From Finegoldia magna_J (lineage in GTDB: Bacteria; Bacillota; Clostridia; Tissierellales; Peptoniphilaceae), in the NCBI RefSeq assembly GCF_002243175.1, contig NZ_NDYF01000007.1, forward strand, positions 1 to 38,946: 38,946 nucleotides of DNA, in the 5' to 3' direction. Position 1 is the first letter of the stretch. Every line of letters starts with the position of its first letter. Shown here in pieces: positions 24,116-32,212 of this stretch. The position numbers and the translations under genes are program-made. Under the pieces are notes generated by a model. That model had not been told where the DNA came from. It searched no databases and was given only the letters and a program-made list of their open reading frames with translations.

Positions 24116-24334
24116 ATGGCAGCGAAAAATGCGCAAAATTCTAATCAAAAATCAGCCCCAAAAAATCAAGGATTTTTAAAAGGCGTGAAGACTGAATGGA
24201 ATAAAATTGTCTGGCCGACACCAAAGGAAACTTTAGAATACTCAATAGTAGTAGTTATAATTTCCTTTATAGTTGCATTAATCGTATACGGATTAGATAC
24301 TGTGTTCCAACGTTTAATTGGACTATTTATTTAG
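24116..24334 (+). CDS. secE: Preprotein translocase subunit SecE
   Basis: 72-aa short Gram-positive SecE with one membrane segment (VVVIISFIVALIVYGLDTVF, about 46-65) and the conserved amphipathic helix before it (GVKTEWNKIVWPTPKETLEYS). It clamps SecY in the translocon. GGAGG lies 5 nt before the ATG, 9 nt after rpmG. It is the only translocon subunit in the window. Confidence 0.96.
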   Translation: MAAKNAQNSNQKSAPKNQGFLKGVKTEWNKIVWPTPKETLEYSIVVVIISFIVALIVYGLDTVFQRLIGLFI

Positions 24335-24352
24335 AAAGGAACAGTATCCACA

Positions 24353-24934
24353 ATGACCGAAAAAAATAACACATTTATTGAAAATGCAACTGAAGATTTT
24401 AAAGAACGTGCCAAAGAGGGCAAATGGTATGTAGTGCATACTTACTCTGGACACGAAGGTAAAGTAAAAGTTAATATTGAAAAAATGGTAGAAAATCGTG
24501 GTTATATCGACGATATATTTGAAGTAGTAGTACCTACTGAAGAATATGTTTCAGAGGTCGGTGGAGCTAAAAAGTTAAAAGAAAGAAAGATCTTCCCCGG
24601 TTATGTTTTCGTTAAGATGACAATTACCGATGTCTCATGGTATTTGGTTAGAAATACCAGAGGTGTTACAGGATTTGTAGGACCAGAATCAAAGCCTGTA
24701 GCAGTTAGTGAAAAGGAAATTCAAAAATTCGCTCTTAAAAATCAATCTTATTCTAAAAAAGAAATTGATGTTAATGTTGGAGACAATGTGAATATTGTTT
24801 CTGGAGCGTTTAGCGATCAAGTAGGTATTATTGAAGAAATAAATACTGAAAAAGCTATCTGTAAAGTTTTAATTTCCTTGTTCGGCAGAGACACATCTGT
24901 TGAAATTAGCTTTGATGATATCGAAAAAATATAA
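24353..24934 (+). CDS. nusG: Transcription termination/antitermination protein NusG
   Basis: 193 aa. The NGN domain runs from KWYVVHTYSGHEGKVK (about 24-39) to GVTGFVGPESKPVAVSE; the C-terminal KOW domain contains VNVGDNVNIVSGAFSDQVGIIEEI. A 23-residue acidic/polar N-terminal extension is somewhat longer than usual. It binds RNA polymerase and modulates pausing and couples to ribosomes. AAGGA precedes the ATG. Position between secE and rplK is the universal order. Confidence 0.97.
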   Translation: MTEKNNTFIENATEDFKERAKEGKWYVVHTYSGHEGKVKVNIEKMVENRGYIDDIFEVVVPTEEYVSEVGGAKKLKERKIFPGYVFVKMTITDVSWYLVRNTRGVTGFVGPESKPVAVSEKEIQKFALKNQSYSKKEIDVNVGDNVNIVSGAFSDQVGIIEEINTEKAICKVLISLFGRDTSVEISFDDIEKI

Positions 24935-24975
24935 ATTTGAATATAAGTTATTTAATTAATTTCATATAGATCGAT

Positions 24976-25000
24976 GTGGGAGGTTAGCCCCGATAACCAC
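24976..25000 (+). promoter_or_regulatory. L1-type operator hairpin upstream of rplK
   Basis: GTGG-GAGG-TTA-(7 nt)-TAA-CCAC: two short helices separated by a one-sided GAGG bulge. This mimics the L1 binding site of 23S rRNA and is a known autoregulatory site of L11-L1 operons. It lies 22 nt before the rplK start. A near copy precedes rplA. Confidence 0.7.
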
Positions 25001-25022
25001 AATAGTTTAAGGAGGAACTAAT

Positions 25023-25448
25023 ATGGCTAAAAAAGTACAAGCAATAGTAAAGTTACAAATTCCTGCAGGTAAAGCAACACCTGCACCACCAGTAGGTACA
25101 GCACTTGGACCTCACGGTGTTAATATAATGCAATTTACAAAAGAGTTTAACGCAAAAACTCAAGACCAAATGGGAATGATTATTCCAGTTGTTATGACTG
25201 TATACCAAGACAGATCATTCACATTTATAACAAAGACTCCACCAGCACCAGTTCTTATTAAAAAAGAATTAGGATTAAATTCTGCTTCAGGAGAACCTAA
25301 TAAAACTAAAGTTGGACAATTAACTAAAGAACAAGTTAAGAAAATTGCTGAAATTAAAATGCCTGACTTAAATGCAGCAAACTTAGAATCTGCTATGAGT
25401 ATGATTAAAGGTACAGCAAGAAGTATGGGAGTTACAGTAGAAGAATAG
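25023..25448 (+). CDS. rplK: 50S ribosomal protein L11
   Basis: 141 aa, full length. The N-terminal domain has [25 protein letters not shown], the C-terminal RNA-binding domain ends [18 protein letters not shown]. It forms the GTPase-associated centre at the base of the L10/L12 stalk. AAGGAGG lies 6 nt before the ATG. No promoter is clear between nusG and rplK, so it is probably read from upstream and controlled by the L1-type hairpin in its leader. Confidence 0.98.
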
Positions 25449-25475
25449 TGGGAGATTTAGTTCGTTAGAACCACA
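25449..25475 (+). promoter_or_regulatory. Second L1-type operator hairpin, upstream of rplA
   Basis: GTGG-GAGA-TTT-(9 nt)-GAA-CCAC has the same layout as the site before rplK: GTGG/CCAC helix, one-sided GAGN bulge, 3-bp inner helix. It lies in the rplK-rplA gap just before the AAGGAGG site, so L1 binding could block its own start directly. Confidence 0.6.
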
Positions 25476-25486
25476 AGGAGGATTAT

Positions 25487-26188
25487 ATGGCAAAAAAAGG
25501 TAAAAGATATCAAGAAAGTGCAAAATTAATTGATAGAACAGTTGAATATAAATTAGACGAAGCAAGCAAATTAGTTGTAGAAACAGCTAAAGCTAAATTT
25601 GACGAATCAGTAGAATTACACGCAAAATTAGGTGTAGATAGTAGACACGCTGACCAACAAGTTCGTGGTACTATCGTACTTCCTCATGGTACAGGTAAAG
25701 ACCAAAAGGTAGCTGTATTTGCAAAAGGTGAAAAAGCTGAAGAAGCAAAAGCTGCCGGAGCAGATTTTGTAGGAGCAGAAGATTTAGCAGAAAAAATCCA
25801 AAAAGAAGGTTGGTTAGGATTTGATGTTGCAGTAGCTACTCCAGACATGATGGGAGTTGTAGGTAGAATTGGTAGAATCTTAGGACCTCAAGGTTTAATG
25901 CCAAACCCTAAAGCTGGTACAGTAACTATGGATGTTACAAGTGCAATCAAAGAAATCAAAGCTGGTAAAGTTGAATACAGAACTGATAAGAGTAATATCA
26001 TTCACGTTCCAGTTGGTAAAGTTTCTTTTGGAGAAGAAAAAATTGCTGAAAACATCAATGCATTAATGCAAGCAATATTGAAAGCAAAACCAGCTTCATC
26101 AAAAGGTAAATATATTAGATCTTTAACAATTGCTTCAACAATGGGCCCTGGAATCAAGGTTAATCCATTACAATTTGCAAAAGAATAA
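25487..26188 (+). CDS. rplA: 50S ribosomal protein L1
   Basis: 233 aa, uL1. Conserved blocks: FDESVELHAKLGVD, VRGTIVLPHGTGK, the interdomain MGVVGRIGRILGPQGLMPNPKAGTV and YRTDKSNIIHVPVGKVSF. It forms the mobile L1 stalk at the E site and, in the family, represses its own operon by binding an mRNA mimic of its rRNA site. AAGGAGG lies 6 nt before the ATG. A terminator follows 18 nt after the stop. Confidence 0.98.
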   Translation: MAKKGKRYQESAKLIDRTVEYKLDEASKLVVETAKAKFDESVELHAKLGVDSRHADQQVRGTIVLPHGTGKDQKVAVFAKGEKAEEAKAAGADFVGAEDLAEKIQKEGWLGFDVAVATPDMMGVVGRIGRILGPQGLMPNPKAGTVTMDVTSAIKEIKAGKVEYRTDKSNIIHVPVGKVSFGEEKIAENINALMQAILKAKPASSKGKYIRSLTIASTMGPGIKVNPLQFAKE

Positions 26189-26206
26189 TATAAATAAGAA
26201 TTTATT

Positions 26207-26230
26207 AGCCACCGTTAAGGTGGCTTTTCT
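26207..26230 (+). terminator. Terminator after rplA
   Basis: AGCCACC / GGTGGCT (26207-26213 and 26219-26225), GTTAA loop, TTTTCTT tail. Confidence 0.82.
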
Positions 26231-26247
26231 TAAATACAGAGGGAAAA

Positions 26248-27393
26248 ATGAAATTATTAAAAGAAGATAAAAAGAAAATTCAAATAGGAATAATAATACT
26301 AATTGTTCCAGTTATTTTGGCGTATCTTTTGTTCAATGGAAAATCAATAGGTAATGCATTGAGCACTTTTATGGCGATTATATCTCCATTTATTATTGGC
26401 GCTGCATTAGCGTTTGTCCTAAATATGCCTATGAATTTTATTGAGAATAAACTTTTTAAAAAATGGACTTCTAAACCAGGTCTAAAAAGGGCGATATCTC
26501 TGTTAATAAGTTTAGTAATAGTTAGTGCGATAATAGCATTTGTAGTGATACTTATAATTCCTAATTTTTTTGAAGCTATTAAGTCGCTCATTCGTGGGAT
26601 TCCAGTATTAGTTGAAAAGCTAAGAAAATATCCTGAAATAGCAAAACAATTGGATAAAATTTATGACACATACGCTATCACAAGCACTCATGATTTGGTT
26701 GTAAAATTGAAACCTTATTTAACAAAAAATGGATTGGATATATTGAACAATGTGTTTTTTGGAATTAGCACAGTGTTTTCTGTTGTACTTAGCTTTGTAG
26801 TGTCGTTCACATTTGCTATTTATTTATTATTTTCAAAAGAAACTTTGAGAAGACAATTTACAGAATTGACTTATGTTTTTTTCAGTGGAAAAACTGCAAA
26901 AAGAATTATTGTGTTCTTTAAAGTTGCTTATGAAAAATTTTATTCGTTCTTTAAAGGGCAATTTATCGAAGCATTTATGCTTGGATTTATGTGCTTTATA
27001 GGAATGTATTTGTTGAAGATGCCAAATGCTGCAACTGTTAGTGTGTTAATTGGTTTTGGAGCATTGATTCCATTGGTTGGAGCTATACTAGGAGCTGCTC
27101 TAGGAGCTTTGATCATTTTAATCGAATCTTTTTCAAAAGCGATTATGTTTGTGATTTTCATAATTGTGCTTCAACAATTTGATGGCAATGTAACTTATCC
27201 TAGAATTGTAGGGTCTTCAGTAGGGCTTCCATCTATTTGGGTACTTGTAGCAGTTACCATAGGGGCGGCATTAAGCGGTATTGTTGGTATGCTTATTTTC
27301 GTTCCAATTTTTGCAACAATCTATGAATTATTGTACAGATATAAGGAAAAGAAATTGAAAGATAAAAACATCTGTATTATTGAAGAAAAATAA
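26248..27393 (+). CDS. AI-2E family transporter (YdiK/YhhT-like permease)
   Basis: 381-aa polytopic membrane protein with the N-terminal pair of membrane segments (about 11-28, 36-60), a long amphipathic middle region, and a C-terminal block with FGALIPLVGAILGAALGALIIL and FVIFIIVLQQFDGNVTYPRIVGSSVGLPSIWVL, the family hallmark. Family members are thought to export small molecules; only some have been linked to autoinducer-2 or to sodium/proton exchange, so the substrate here is unknown. AGAGGG precedes the ATG. It sits between rplA and rplJ, 18 nt after a terminator, with no clear promoter of its own. Confidence 0.85.
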   Translation: MKLLKEDKKKIQIGIIILIVPVILAYLLFNGKSIGNALSTFMAIISPFIIGAALAFVLNMPMNFIENKLFKKWTSKPGLKRAISLLISLVIVSAIIAFVVILIIPNFFEAIKSLIRGIPVLVEKLRKYPEIAKQLDKIYDTYAITSTHDLVVKLKPYLTKNGLDILNNVFFGISTVFSVVLSFVVSFTFAIYLLFSKETLRRQFTELTYVFFSGKTAKRIIVFFKVAYEKFYSFFKGQFIEAFMLGFMCFIGMYLLKMPNAATVSVLIGFGALIPLVGAILGAALGALIILIESFSKAIMFVIFIIVLQQFDGNVTYPRIVGSSVGLPSIWVLVAVTIGAALSGIVGMLIFVPIFATIYELLYRYKEKKLKDKNICIIEEK

Positions 27394-27403
27394 TAAAAAA
27401 GTG

Positions 27404-27431
27404 TTGACATATTCATTGAATATGATATAAT
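27404..27431 (+). promoter_or_regulatory. Promoter of rplJL
   Basis: TTGACA at 27404-27409, 16-bp spacer, TATAAT at 27426-27431 with TG at 27423-27424. Confidence 0.85.
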
Positions 27432-27448
27432 AATCAAGTAATTAATTT

Positions 27449-27562
27449 GGGCTACCGAAGACAGTAGGGACTATTAAAGTTTAATCATCCTACAGAGGAG
27501 CATAAGATATGAGTTTATCAGTCTTTCTGTCTTTGGATGGAAAGACTTTTTTAGTGTAGCCT
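27449..27562 (+). promoter_or_regulatory. L10 ribosomal leader with attenuator
   Basis: A structured leader of the L10 type. The closing stem GGCTAC / GTAGCC (27450-27455 with 27556-27561) encloses an inner GTAGG / CCTAC helix (27464-27468 with 27489-27493) and the kink-turn-like GAGGAGCATAAGAT segment where the L10(L12)4 complex would bind. An 8-bp hairpin AGTCTTTC / GAAAGACT (27520-27527 with 27540-27547) runs into six T and looks like the regulatory terminator. In Bacillus subtilis the corresponding leader acts by attenuation. Confidence 0.85.
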
Positions 27563-27581
27563 TTTTCATGGAGGTGAAATA

Positions 27582-28124
27582 ATGAAAGAACACGTTTTAA
27601 ATCAAAAGAAAGCTGTTGTTGATGAAATTAAAGGACACATTAATGATGCTAAATCAATGGTTATCGTTGATTATAGAGGATTAGATGTTAGCGAAGCAAC
27701 AGAATTAAGAGAAAAATTCAGAAATGAAAATGTATTATTCAAAGTATACAAAAACACAATGATGAATTTTGCTTTTAAAGAATTGGGATTTGATGGATTC
27801 TTAGATTACTTATCTGGTCCTAACGCGGTTGCATTCAGTATGGATGATCCAATCGCTGCAGCTAGAATAGCTAAAGAATTCGCAGCAGATCACGAAAACT
27901 TAGAAATTAAAGCAGGTTATTTAGGAGACAAATTCTTAGATGTTGAAGGTGTAAAGAAAATCGCATCTATCCCTTCAAGAGAAGTTCTTCTTACAAAAAT
28001 GCTTGGAAGCTTCAAAGCTCCAGTATCAAAATTTGTATATTTAGCAGATGCTATTGCTAAATCAAAAGCTGAAGGTTCAGAAGAAGCTGAATCAAACGAA
28101 ACTACTGAAACAGTAGAAGAATAA
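27582..28124 (+). CDS. rplJ: 50S ribosomal protein L10
   Basis: 180 aa, uL10, base of the L12 stalk. N-terminal half has MVIVDYRGLDVSEATELREKFR and VYKNTMMNFAFKELG; the C-terminal helix that binds L12 dimers ends in a Glu/Ser/Thr-rich tail of about 15 residues. GGAGG lies 7 nt before the ATG, 20 nt after the end of the structured leader. It forms an operon with rplL, 29 nt apart. Confidence 0.98.
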   Translation: MKEHVLNQKKAVVDEIKGHINDAKSMVIVDYRGLDVSEATELREKFRNENVLFKVYKNTMMNFAFKELGFDGFLDYLSGPNAVAFSMDDPIAAARIAKEFAADHENLEIKAGYLGDKFLDVEGVKKIASIPSREVLLTKMLGSFKAPVSKFVYLADAIAKSKAEGSEEAESNETTETVEE

Positions 28125-28153
28125 TTAATTAAAATAAAATTTGGAGGTAAAAA

Positions 28154-28525
28154 ATGTCAATAGATGAAATCTTAGAAGCAGTTGAAGGCTTAACTGTTCT
28201 TGAATTAAATGAATTAGTAGAAAAAGCAGAAGAAAAATTTGGAGTATCAGCAGCAGCTCCTGTAGCTGTAGCAGGTGCAGCACCAGCAGCAGGCGGAGCA
28301 GCAGCAGAAGAAAAATCAGAATTTGATGTAATCTTAGCATCAGCTGGTGACGCTAAAATGAAAGTTATCAAAGCAGTTAAAGACTTAACTGGTTTAGGAT
28401 TAAAAGATGCTAAAGCTATCGTAGACGAAGCTCCTAAAGCAATCAAAGAAGGCGCTTCTAAAGAAGAAGCTGAAGAATTAAAAGCTAAACTTGAAGAAGT
28501 TGGAGCTACTATCGAATTAAAATAG
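28154..28525 (+). CDS. rplL: 50S ribosomal protein L7/L12
   Basis: 123 aa. The N-terminal dimerisation domain (MSIDEILEAVEGLTVLELNELV) is followed by an Ala/Gly/Pro hinge (about 34-58) and the factor-binding C-terminal domain (KMKVIKAVKDLTGLGLKDAKAIV, about 74-96). It recruits elongation factors to the ribosome. GGAGG lies 7 nt before the ATG. A strong terminator follows and rpoB does not, unlike the usual order. Confidence 0.98.
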   Translation: MSIDEILEAVEGLTVLELNELVEKAEEKFGVSAAAPVAVAGAAPAAGGAAAEEKSEFDVILASAGDAKMKVIKAVKDLTGLGLKDAKAIVDEAPKAIKEGASKEEAEELKAKLEEVGATIELK

Positions 28526-28539
28526 TCGATAAATTTATG

Positions 28540-28570
28540 GAGAGGTTATGCACAATAGCCTCTCTTTTTT
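28540..28570 (+). terminator. Terminator after rplL
   Basis: 10-bp stem GAGAGGTTAT / ATAGCCTCTC (28540-28549 and 28555-28564, one G-U pair), GCACA loop, six T. Confidence 0.9.
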
Positions 28571-28576
28571 AATTGC

Positions 28577-28604
28577 TTGACAAATCATTTGATTATGATA
28601 TTAT
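28577..28604 (+). promoter_or_regulatory. Promoter of the metG T-box unit
   Basis: TTGACA at 28577-28582, 16-bp spacer, TATTAT at 28599-28604 with TG at 28596-28597. Confidence 0.8.
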
Positions 28605-28610
28605 TTAAAT

Positions 28611-28883
28611 ATATTGATAAAATGACTATGATGAGATGAGTATGTAATAATTTTTTTAAAGAGAGTCTTAGTTTGGTGGAATAAGATATTAGATTATTGC
28701 AGAATATGGTCTTTGAGTTTGAAAAGTTGAATAGCATATGCTTTTAAATTTTTCCGGGAGCATCCGTTATCAAATGCTAGGCATTAATGTGCCAAACAAT
28801 GAGAGAATATTTTATATTCTAAAATTAAGGTGGTAACGCGGATTTTCGCCCTTATATGATGTATGTCATATAAGGGATTTTTT
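28611..28883 (+). promoter_or_regulatory. T-box riboswitch leader (methionine) of metG
   Basis: The 394-base gap between rplL and metG holds a T-box leader. The stem I region carries the AGAGAG motif (AAAGAGAGTC, about 28659-28668) and a specifier region GAATATGG, with AUG at 28706-28708 as the likely specifier codon for tRNA-Met. The conserved T-box AAGGTGGTAACGCGG lies at 28827-28841; its UGGU pairs with the tRNA ACCA end. The terminator is CCCTTATATGA / TCATATAAGGG (28849-28859 with 28866-28876) then a T-rich tail. Uncharged tRNA-Met would favour the antiterminator and switch metG on. Confidence 0.93.
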
Positions 28884-28919
28884 ATTTTATTGTAGTTTTA
28901 TTTATTTAGGAGGGAAATT

Positions 28920-30917
28920 ATGTCAGAAGAAAAGAAATCATATTACATCACTACGCCGATTTATTATCCAAGTAGTAACTTACATTTAGGTCATACTTAT
29001 ACGACAATTATTGCGGATACTTTGAAAAAGTTCAAAAAAATCCAAGGCTATGATGTGTTTTTGACTACAGGTACAGATGAACACGGTCAAAAGTTATACG
29101 AAAAAGCAAAAGAAAAGAACATGGGTGATAATCCATTAAATTATATCGACCCAATTGTACAAAGCGCTAAGGATTTGTGGAAGAAACTTGACATAGATAT
29201 AGATAGTTTTGTTAGAAGTACAGACAAGGCTCACGAAAAAAATGTTCAAGAAATTTTCCAAAAATTATATGATAAGGGAGATATTTACAAATCTACTTAT
29301 AAGGGACATTATTGTGTAGATTGTGAAGCTTTCTGGACAGAATCACAACTAAAGGATGGAAAGTGTCCAGATTGTGGACGTGATGTTCACTATCACGAAG
29401 AAGAATCGTACTTTTTCAGATTATCAAAATATAAAGACAGGATTTTACAATTGTACAAGGATAATCCGGATTTCTTAAAGCCAGAATCTCGTAAGAACGA
29501 AATGGTTAATAACTTTTTAAGTGGGGAATTGGAAGATTTATCAGTATCTCGTACAAGTTTTGACTGGGGAGTTAAGGTTCCATTTGACGATAAACATATA
29601 ATCTACGTGTGGATTGATGCGCTTAGCTGTTACTTGACAGGGATTGGATATGGACAAGATGAAGAATTATTCAATAAATTCTGGCCATGCGATATTCACT
29701 TAGTTGGAAAAGAAATTGTAAGATTCCACACGATTATTTGGCCGGCGTTGTTGATGGCGTTGGATTTGCCATTGCCAAAGAGAGTTTTCGCTCATGGATG
29801 GATTTTGTTCAATGAAGATAAGATGAGTAAATCAAAGGGAAATGTATATTATCCAGAACCAATCATTGATTTGTACGGTGTAGATGCTTTGAAATACTAC
29901 ATTTTAAGAGATTTTACTTTTGGTAATGATGGTAATTTTACGACAGAAAGATTTATGAACAGATTCAATTCAGATTTGGTAAATGATTTGGGCAATCTTG
30001 TAAGTAGATCAGTATCAATGGTTGAAAAATATTTTGATGGTGTTATTCCACAACCAAATGACAACAACGATATTGACAAGAGTTTAATATCTGTAGTCGA
30101 AGAATGCCAAGGAAAAGTTGAAGAGTTATTAGAAGAACTTGATTTTTCAAATGCACTAGAAGAAATTTGGAAAGTTGTTAGAAGGGCTAATAAATATATT
30201 GATGAAACTACTCCTTGGATTTTGATTAAAGAAGATCCAGAAAGATTGAAAACTGTTTTGTATAATTTGATGGATGCGATAAGAGTTATTTGTATATTAA
30301 CTTCTCCATTTATCACAGAAACTAGCAACAAAATCAAAGAACAAATCGGTCTTTCTGAAATCAAATGGGAAGATGGAAAAGTGTTCGGTAAAACTATCGC
30401 TGGAACTAAGGTTCAAAGAGGAGAAAACTTGTTCAATAGATTAGACATCAAGAAAGAAACTGAACGATTGAACGAAGTTAACGACAAATTAATCGAAGAA
30501 AGAACTGGTAAGAAAGTTTCTGAATTAAGAGACAATAACGAAGAAGCTCCTAAAGAATCTAAGAAAAAATCAAAGAAAGCTAAGAAAAAAGAAGAAATAA
30601 CTATAGATGATTTTGACAAGCTTGATTTGAGAGTTGGACAAATTGTAGAAGCAAATCAACATCCAGATGCCGATAAACTTTTGGTTTTCAAGGTTAAAAT
30701 CGGAGAAGAAACAAGACAAATAGTTTCTGGTATTAAAAACTGGTACGAACCAGATGATTTGATAGGCAAAAAGGTTATTGTCGTGTACAATTTGAAGCCT
30801 GTAAAATTGAGAGGAGTAGAATCTCAAGGTATGCTTCTTGCAGCAAGTAAGGGCGATAAATTGACTATGGCAAGTTTACTTGACTCAGAATTTGAAGATG
30901 GAGCGACTGTATCTTAA
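28920..30917 (+). CDS. metG: Methionyl-tRNA synthetase
   Basis: 665 aa with the C-terminal tRNA-binding extension. Class I motifs: HLGH (22-25, the HIGH box) and KMSKS in EDKMSKSKGN (about 298-307). The connective domain carries one zinc knuckle CVDC...CPDC (about 128-147). A Lys-rich linker (about 540-560) leads to the C-terminal Trbp111-like domain (DKLDLRVGQIVEANQHPDADKLL, from about 564), which dimerises and binds tRNA. AGGAGG lies 6-7 nt before the ATG. It is controlled by the T-box leader and overlaps tatD by one base (TAATG). Confidence 0.97.
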   Translation: MSEEKKSYYITTPIYYPSSNLHLGHTYTTIIADTLKKFKKIQGYDVFLTTGTDEHGQKLYEKAKEKNMGDNPLNYIDPIVQSAKDLWKKLDIDIDSFVRSTDKAHEKNVQEIFQKLYDKGDIYKSTYKGHYCVDCEAFWTESQLKDGKCPDCGRDVHYHEEESYFFRLSKYKDRILQLYKDNPDFLKPESRKNEMVNNFLSGELEDLSVSRTSFDWGVKVPFDDKHIIYVWIDALSCYLTGIGYGQDEELFNKFWPCDIHLVGKEIVRFHTIIWPALLMALDLPLPKRVFAHGWILFNEDKMSKSKGNVYYPEPIIDLYGVDALKYYILRDFTFGNDGNFTTERFMNRFNSDLVNDLGNLVSRSVSMVEKYFDGVIPQPNDNNDIDKSLISVVEECQGKVEELLEELDFSNALEEIWKVVRRANKYIDETTPWILIKEDPERLKTVLYNLMDAIRVICILTSPFITETSNKIKEQIGLSEIKWEDGKVFGKTIAGTKVQRGENLFNRLDIKKETERLNEVNDKLIEERTGKKVSELRDNNEEAPKESKKKSKKAKKKEEITIDDFDKLDLRVGQIVEANQHPDADKLLVFKVKIGEETRQIVSGIKNWYEPDDLIGKKVIVVYNLKPVKLRGVESQGMLLAASKGDKLTMASLLDSEFEDGATVS

Positions 30918-31684
30918 TGGGAAAATATGTAATATACGATACACATTGTCACTTGACAGATGAGAAATTTGATTTTGATAGGGAAAAAATTATCGAAAAC
31001 CTACAATCCAATTCTGTTGTAAAAGCAATGCTTCCAAGTGACAATGTTGAAAACTCCATTAAAGCCATTGAATTGTCTGAAAAGTATGATTTCTTATACA
31101 ATGCTGTGGGGATTCACCCTGAAGAAGATAGCAGATTTACGGATAAAGATATTTCTAGGATAGAAGAGTTGTCTGATAATCCAAAATGCAAAGCAATTGG
31201 AGAAATTGGGCTGGACTACCATTATGAACACGACAAGGACAAGCAAAAATATCTATTTGAGAAGCAAATGCAAATCGCCGAAAGGAAAAATTTGCCTGTA
31301 ATTATTCACACGAGAGATGCAATACAAGACACATATGATATCTTGAAGAAATATCCAAATGTAAGAGGAATAATGCACTCTTATTCTGGAAGCTATGAAA
31401 TGGCAATGAAATTTATTGATTTGGGATATTATATTTCATTTAGTGGAGTTGTTACATTTAAGAATGCAAGAAATGTCAAGGAAACTTGTGAAAAACTACC
31501 TATTGATAAAATTTTGGTAGAAACAGATTCACCATACTTGACTCCTCATCCATATCGTGGGAAAAGAAATGAACCAAAATATGTGAATTTGGTGTTACAA
31601 GAAGTTAGTTTGTTGAAAAAAATGTCGGAAAAAGAAGCGGCACAAATCATTTGCAACAATGCCGATGATATTTTTGGATGGTAA
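30917..31684 (+). CDS. tatD: TatD family metal-dependent hydrolase/DNase
   Basis: 255 aa. Amidohydrolase-like TIM barrel; family members have 3'-5' exonuclease or DNase activity. Metal motifs: DTHCHL (8-13), GEIGLDYHYE (about 93-102), IIHTRDA (about 128-134), ETDSPYLTPHPYRGKRNEP (about 202-220). The start overlaps the metG stop, so it is translated by coupling. metG-tatD-rnmV-rsmA is the conserved order in Bacillota. Confidence 0.95.
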   Translation: MGKYVIYDTHCHLTDEKFDFDREKIIENLQSNSVVKAMLPSDNVENSIKAIELSEKYDFLYNAVGIHPEEDSRFTDKDISRIEELSDNPKCKAIGEIGLDYHYEHDKDKQKYLFEKQMQIAERKNLPVIIHTRDAIQDTYDILKKYPNVRGIMHSYSGSYEMAMKFIDLGYYISFSGVVTFKNARNVKETCEKLPIDKILVETDSPYLTPHPYRGKRNEPKYVNLVLQEVSLLKKMSEKEAAQIICNNADDIFGW

Positions 31685-31687
31685 ATT

Positions 31688-32212
31688 ATGATAAAAGAAA
31701 TAATAGTTGTCGAAGGAAGAGACGATGAGCAAAGAGTCAAAAGAGCATTAGATTGTGAAGTGATTTGCACTGGCGGGATTTATTTTAGCGATAAATTACT
31801 CAAAAGACTCAAAAAAATCGACCAAAATAGAGGAATAATAATTCTAACGGATCCAGACTATGCTGGAAATAAAATTAGAAAAAGAATTAATGATTTTATT
31901 CCGAACGCAAAAAATGCATTTATAGCACAAGATTTGTGTATTAAAGATGAGGACATCGGAATTGAAAATGCAAAGGAAGAAGATATCAAAATAGCCATAG
32001 AAAACGCTCATCCGTCAATGATTGATTCTAAGAATGAATACACAATGGATGATATGATTTACTATGGATTAGTAGGCGAAGGATCCAAATCGCTTAGAAT
32101 AAAAGTCGGTAAAATTTTAAATATAGGTTACGGCAATGCGAAATCTTTTCTTAGAATGCTTAATAATTACAATATTTCAAGAGAAAAATTAGAGGAGGCT
32201 ATTAATAGATGA
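31688..32212 (+). CDS. rnmV: Ribonuclease M5
   Basis: 174 aa. Matures 5S rRNA in low-GC Gram-positive bacteria. The Toprim domain has IVVEGRDDEQ (6-15) and ILTDPDYAGNKIRKRI (about 53-68) with the catalytic Glu and DxD; a C-terminal domain for rRNA/L18 recognition follows. It starts 4 nt after tatD and overlaps rsmA by 4 bp (ATGA). Confidence 0.95.
   Translation: MIKEIIVVEGRDDEQRVKRALDCEVICTGGIYFSDKLLKRLKKIDQNRGIIILTDPDYAGNKIRKRINDFIPNAKNAFIAQDLCIKDEDIGIENAKEEDIKIAIENAHPSMIDSKNEYTMDDMIYYGLVGEGSKSLRIKVGKILNIGYGNAKSFLRMLNNYNISREKLEEAINR

Noticed and set aside
28125..28446. Minus-strand open frames opposite rplL
   Set aside because: They are low-complexity Leu- or Ala-rich shadows of the Ala-rich L12 hinge; rplL is certain and no ribosome site precedes them.
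29897..30364. 155-codon minus-strand open frame opposite metG
   Set aside because: It lies wholly inside a conserved synthetase gene, has Ser/Leu-rich composition and resembles no family.
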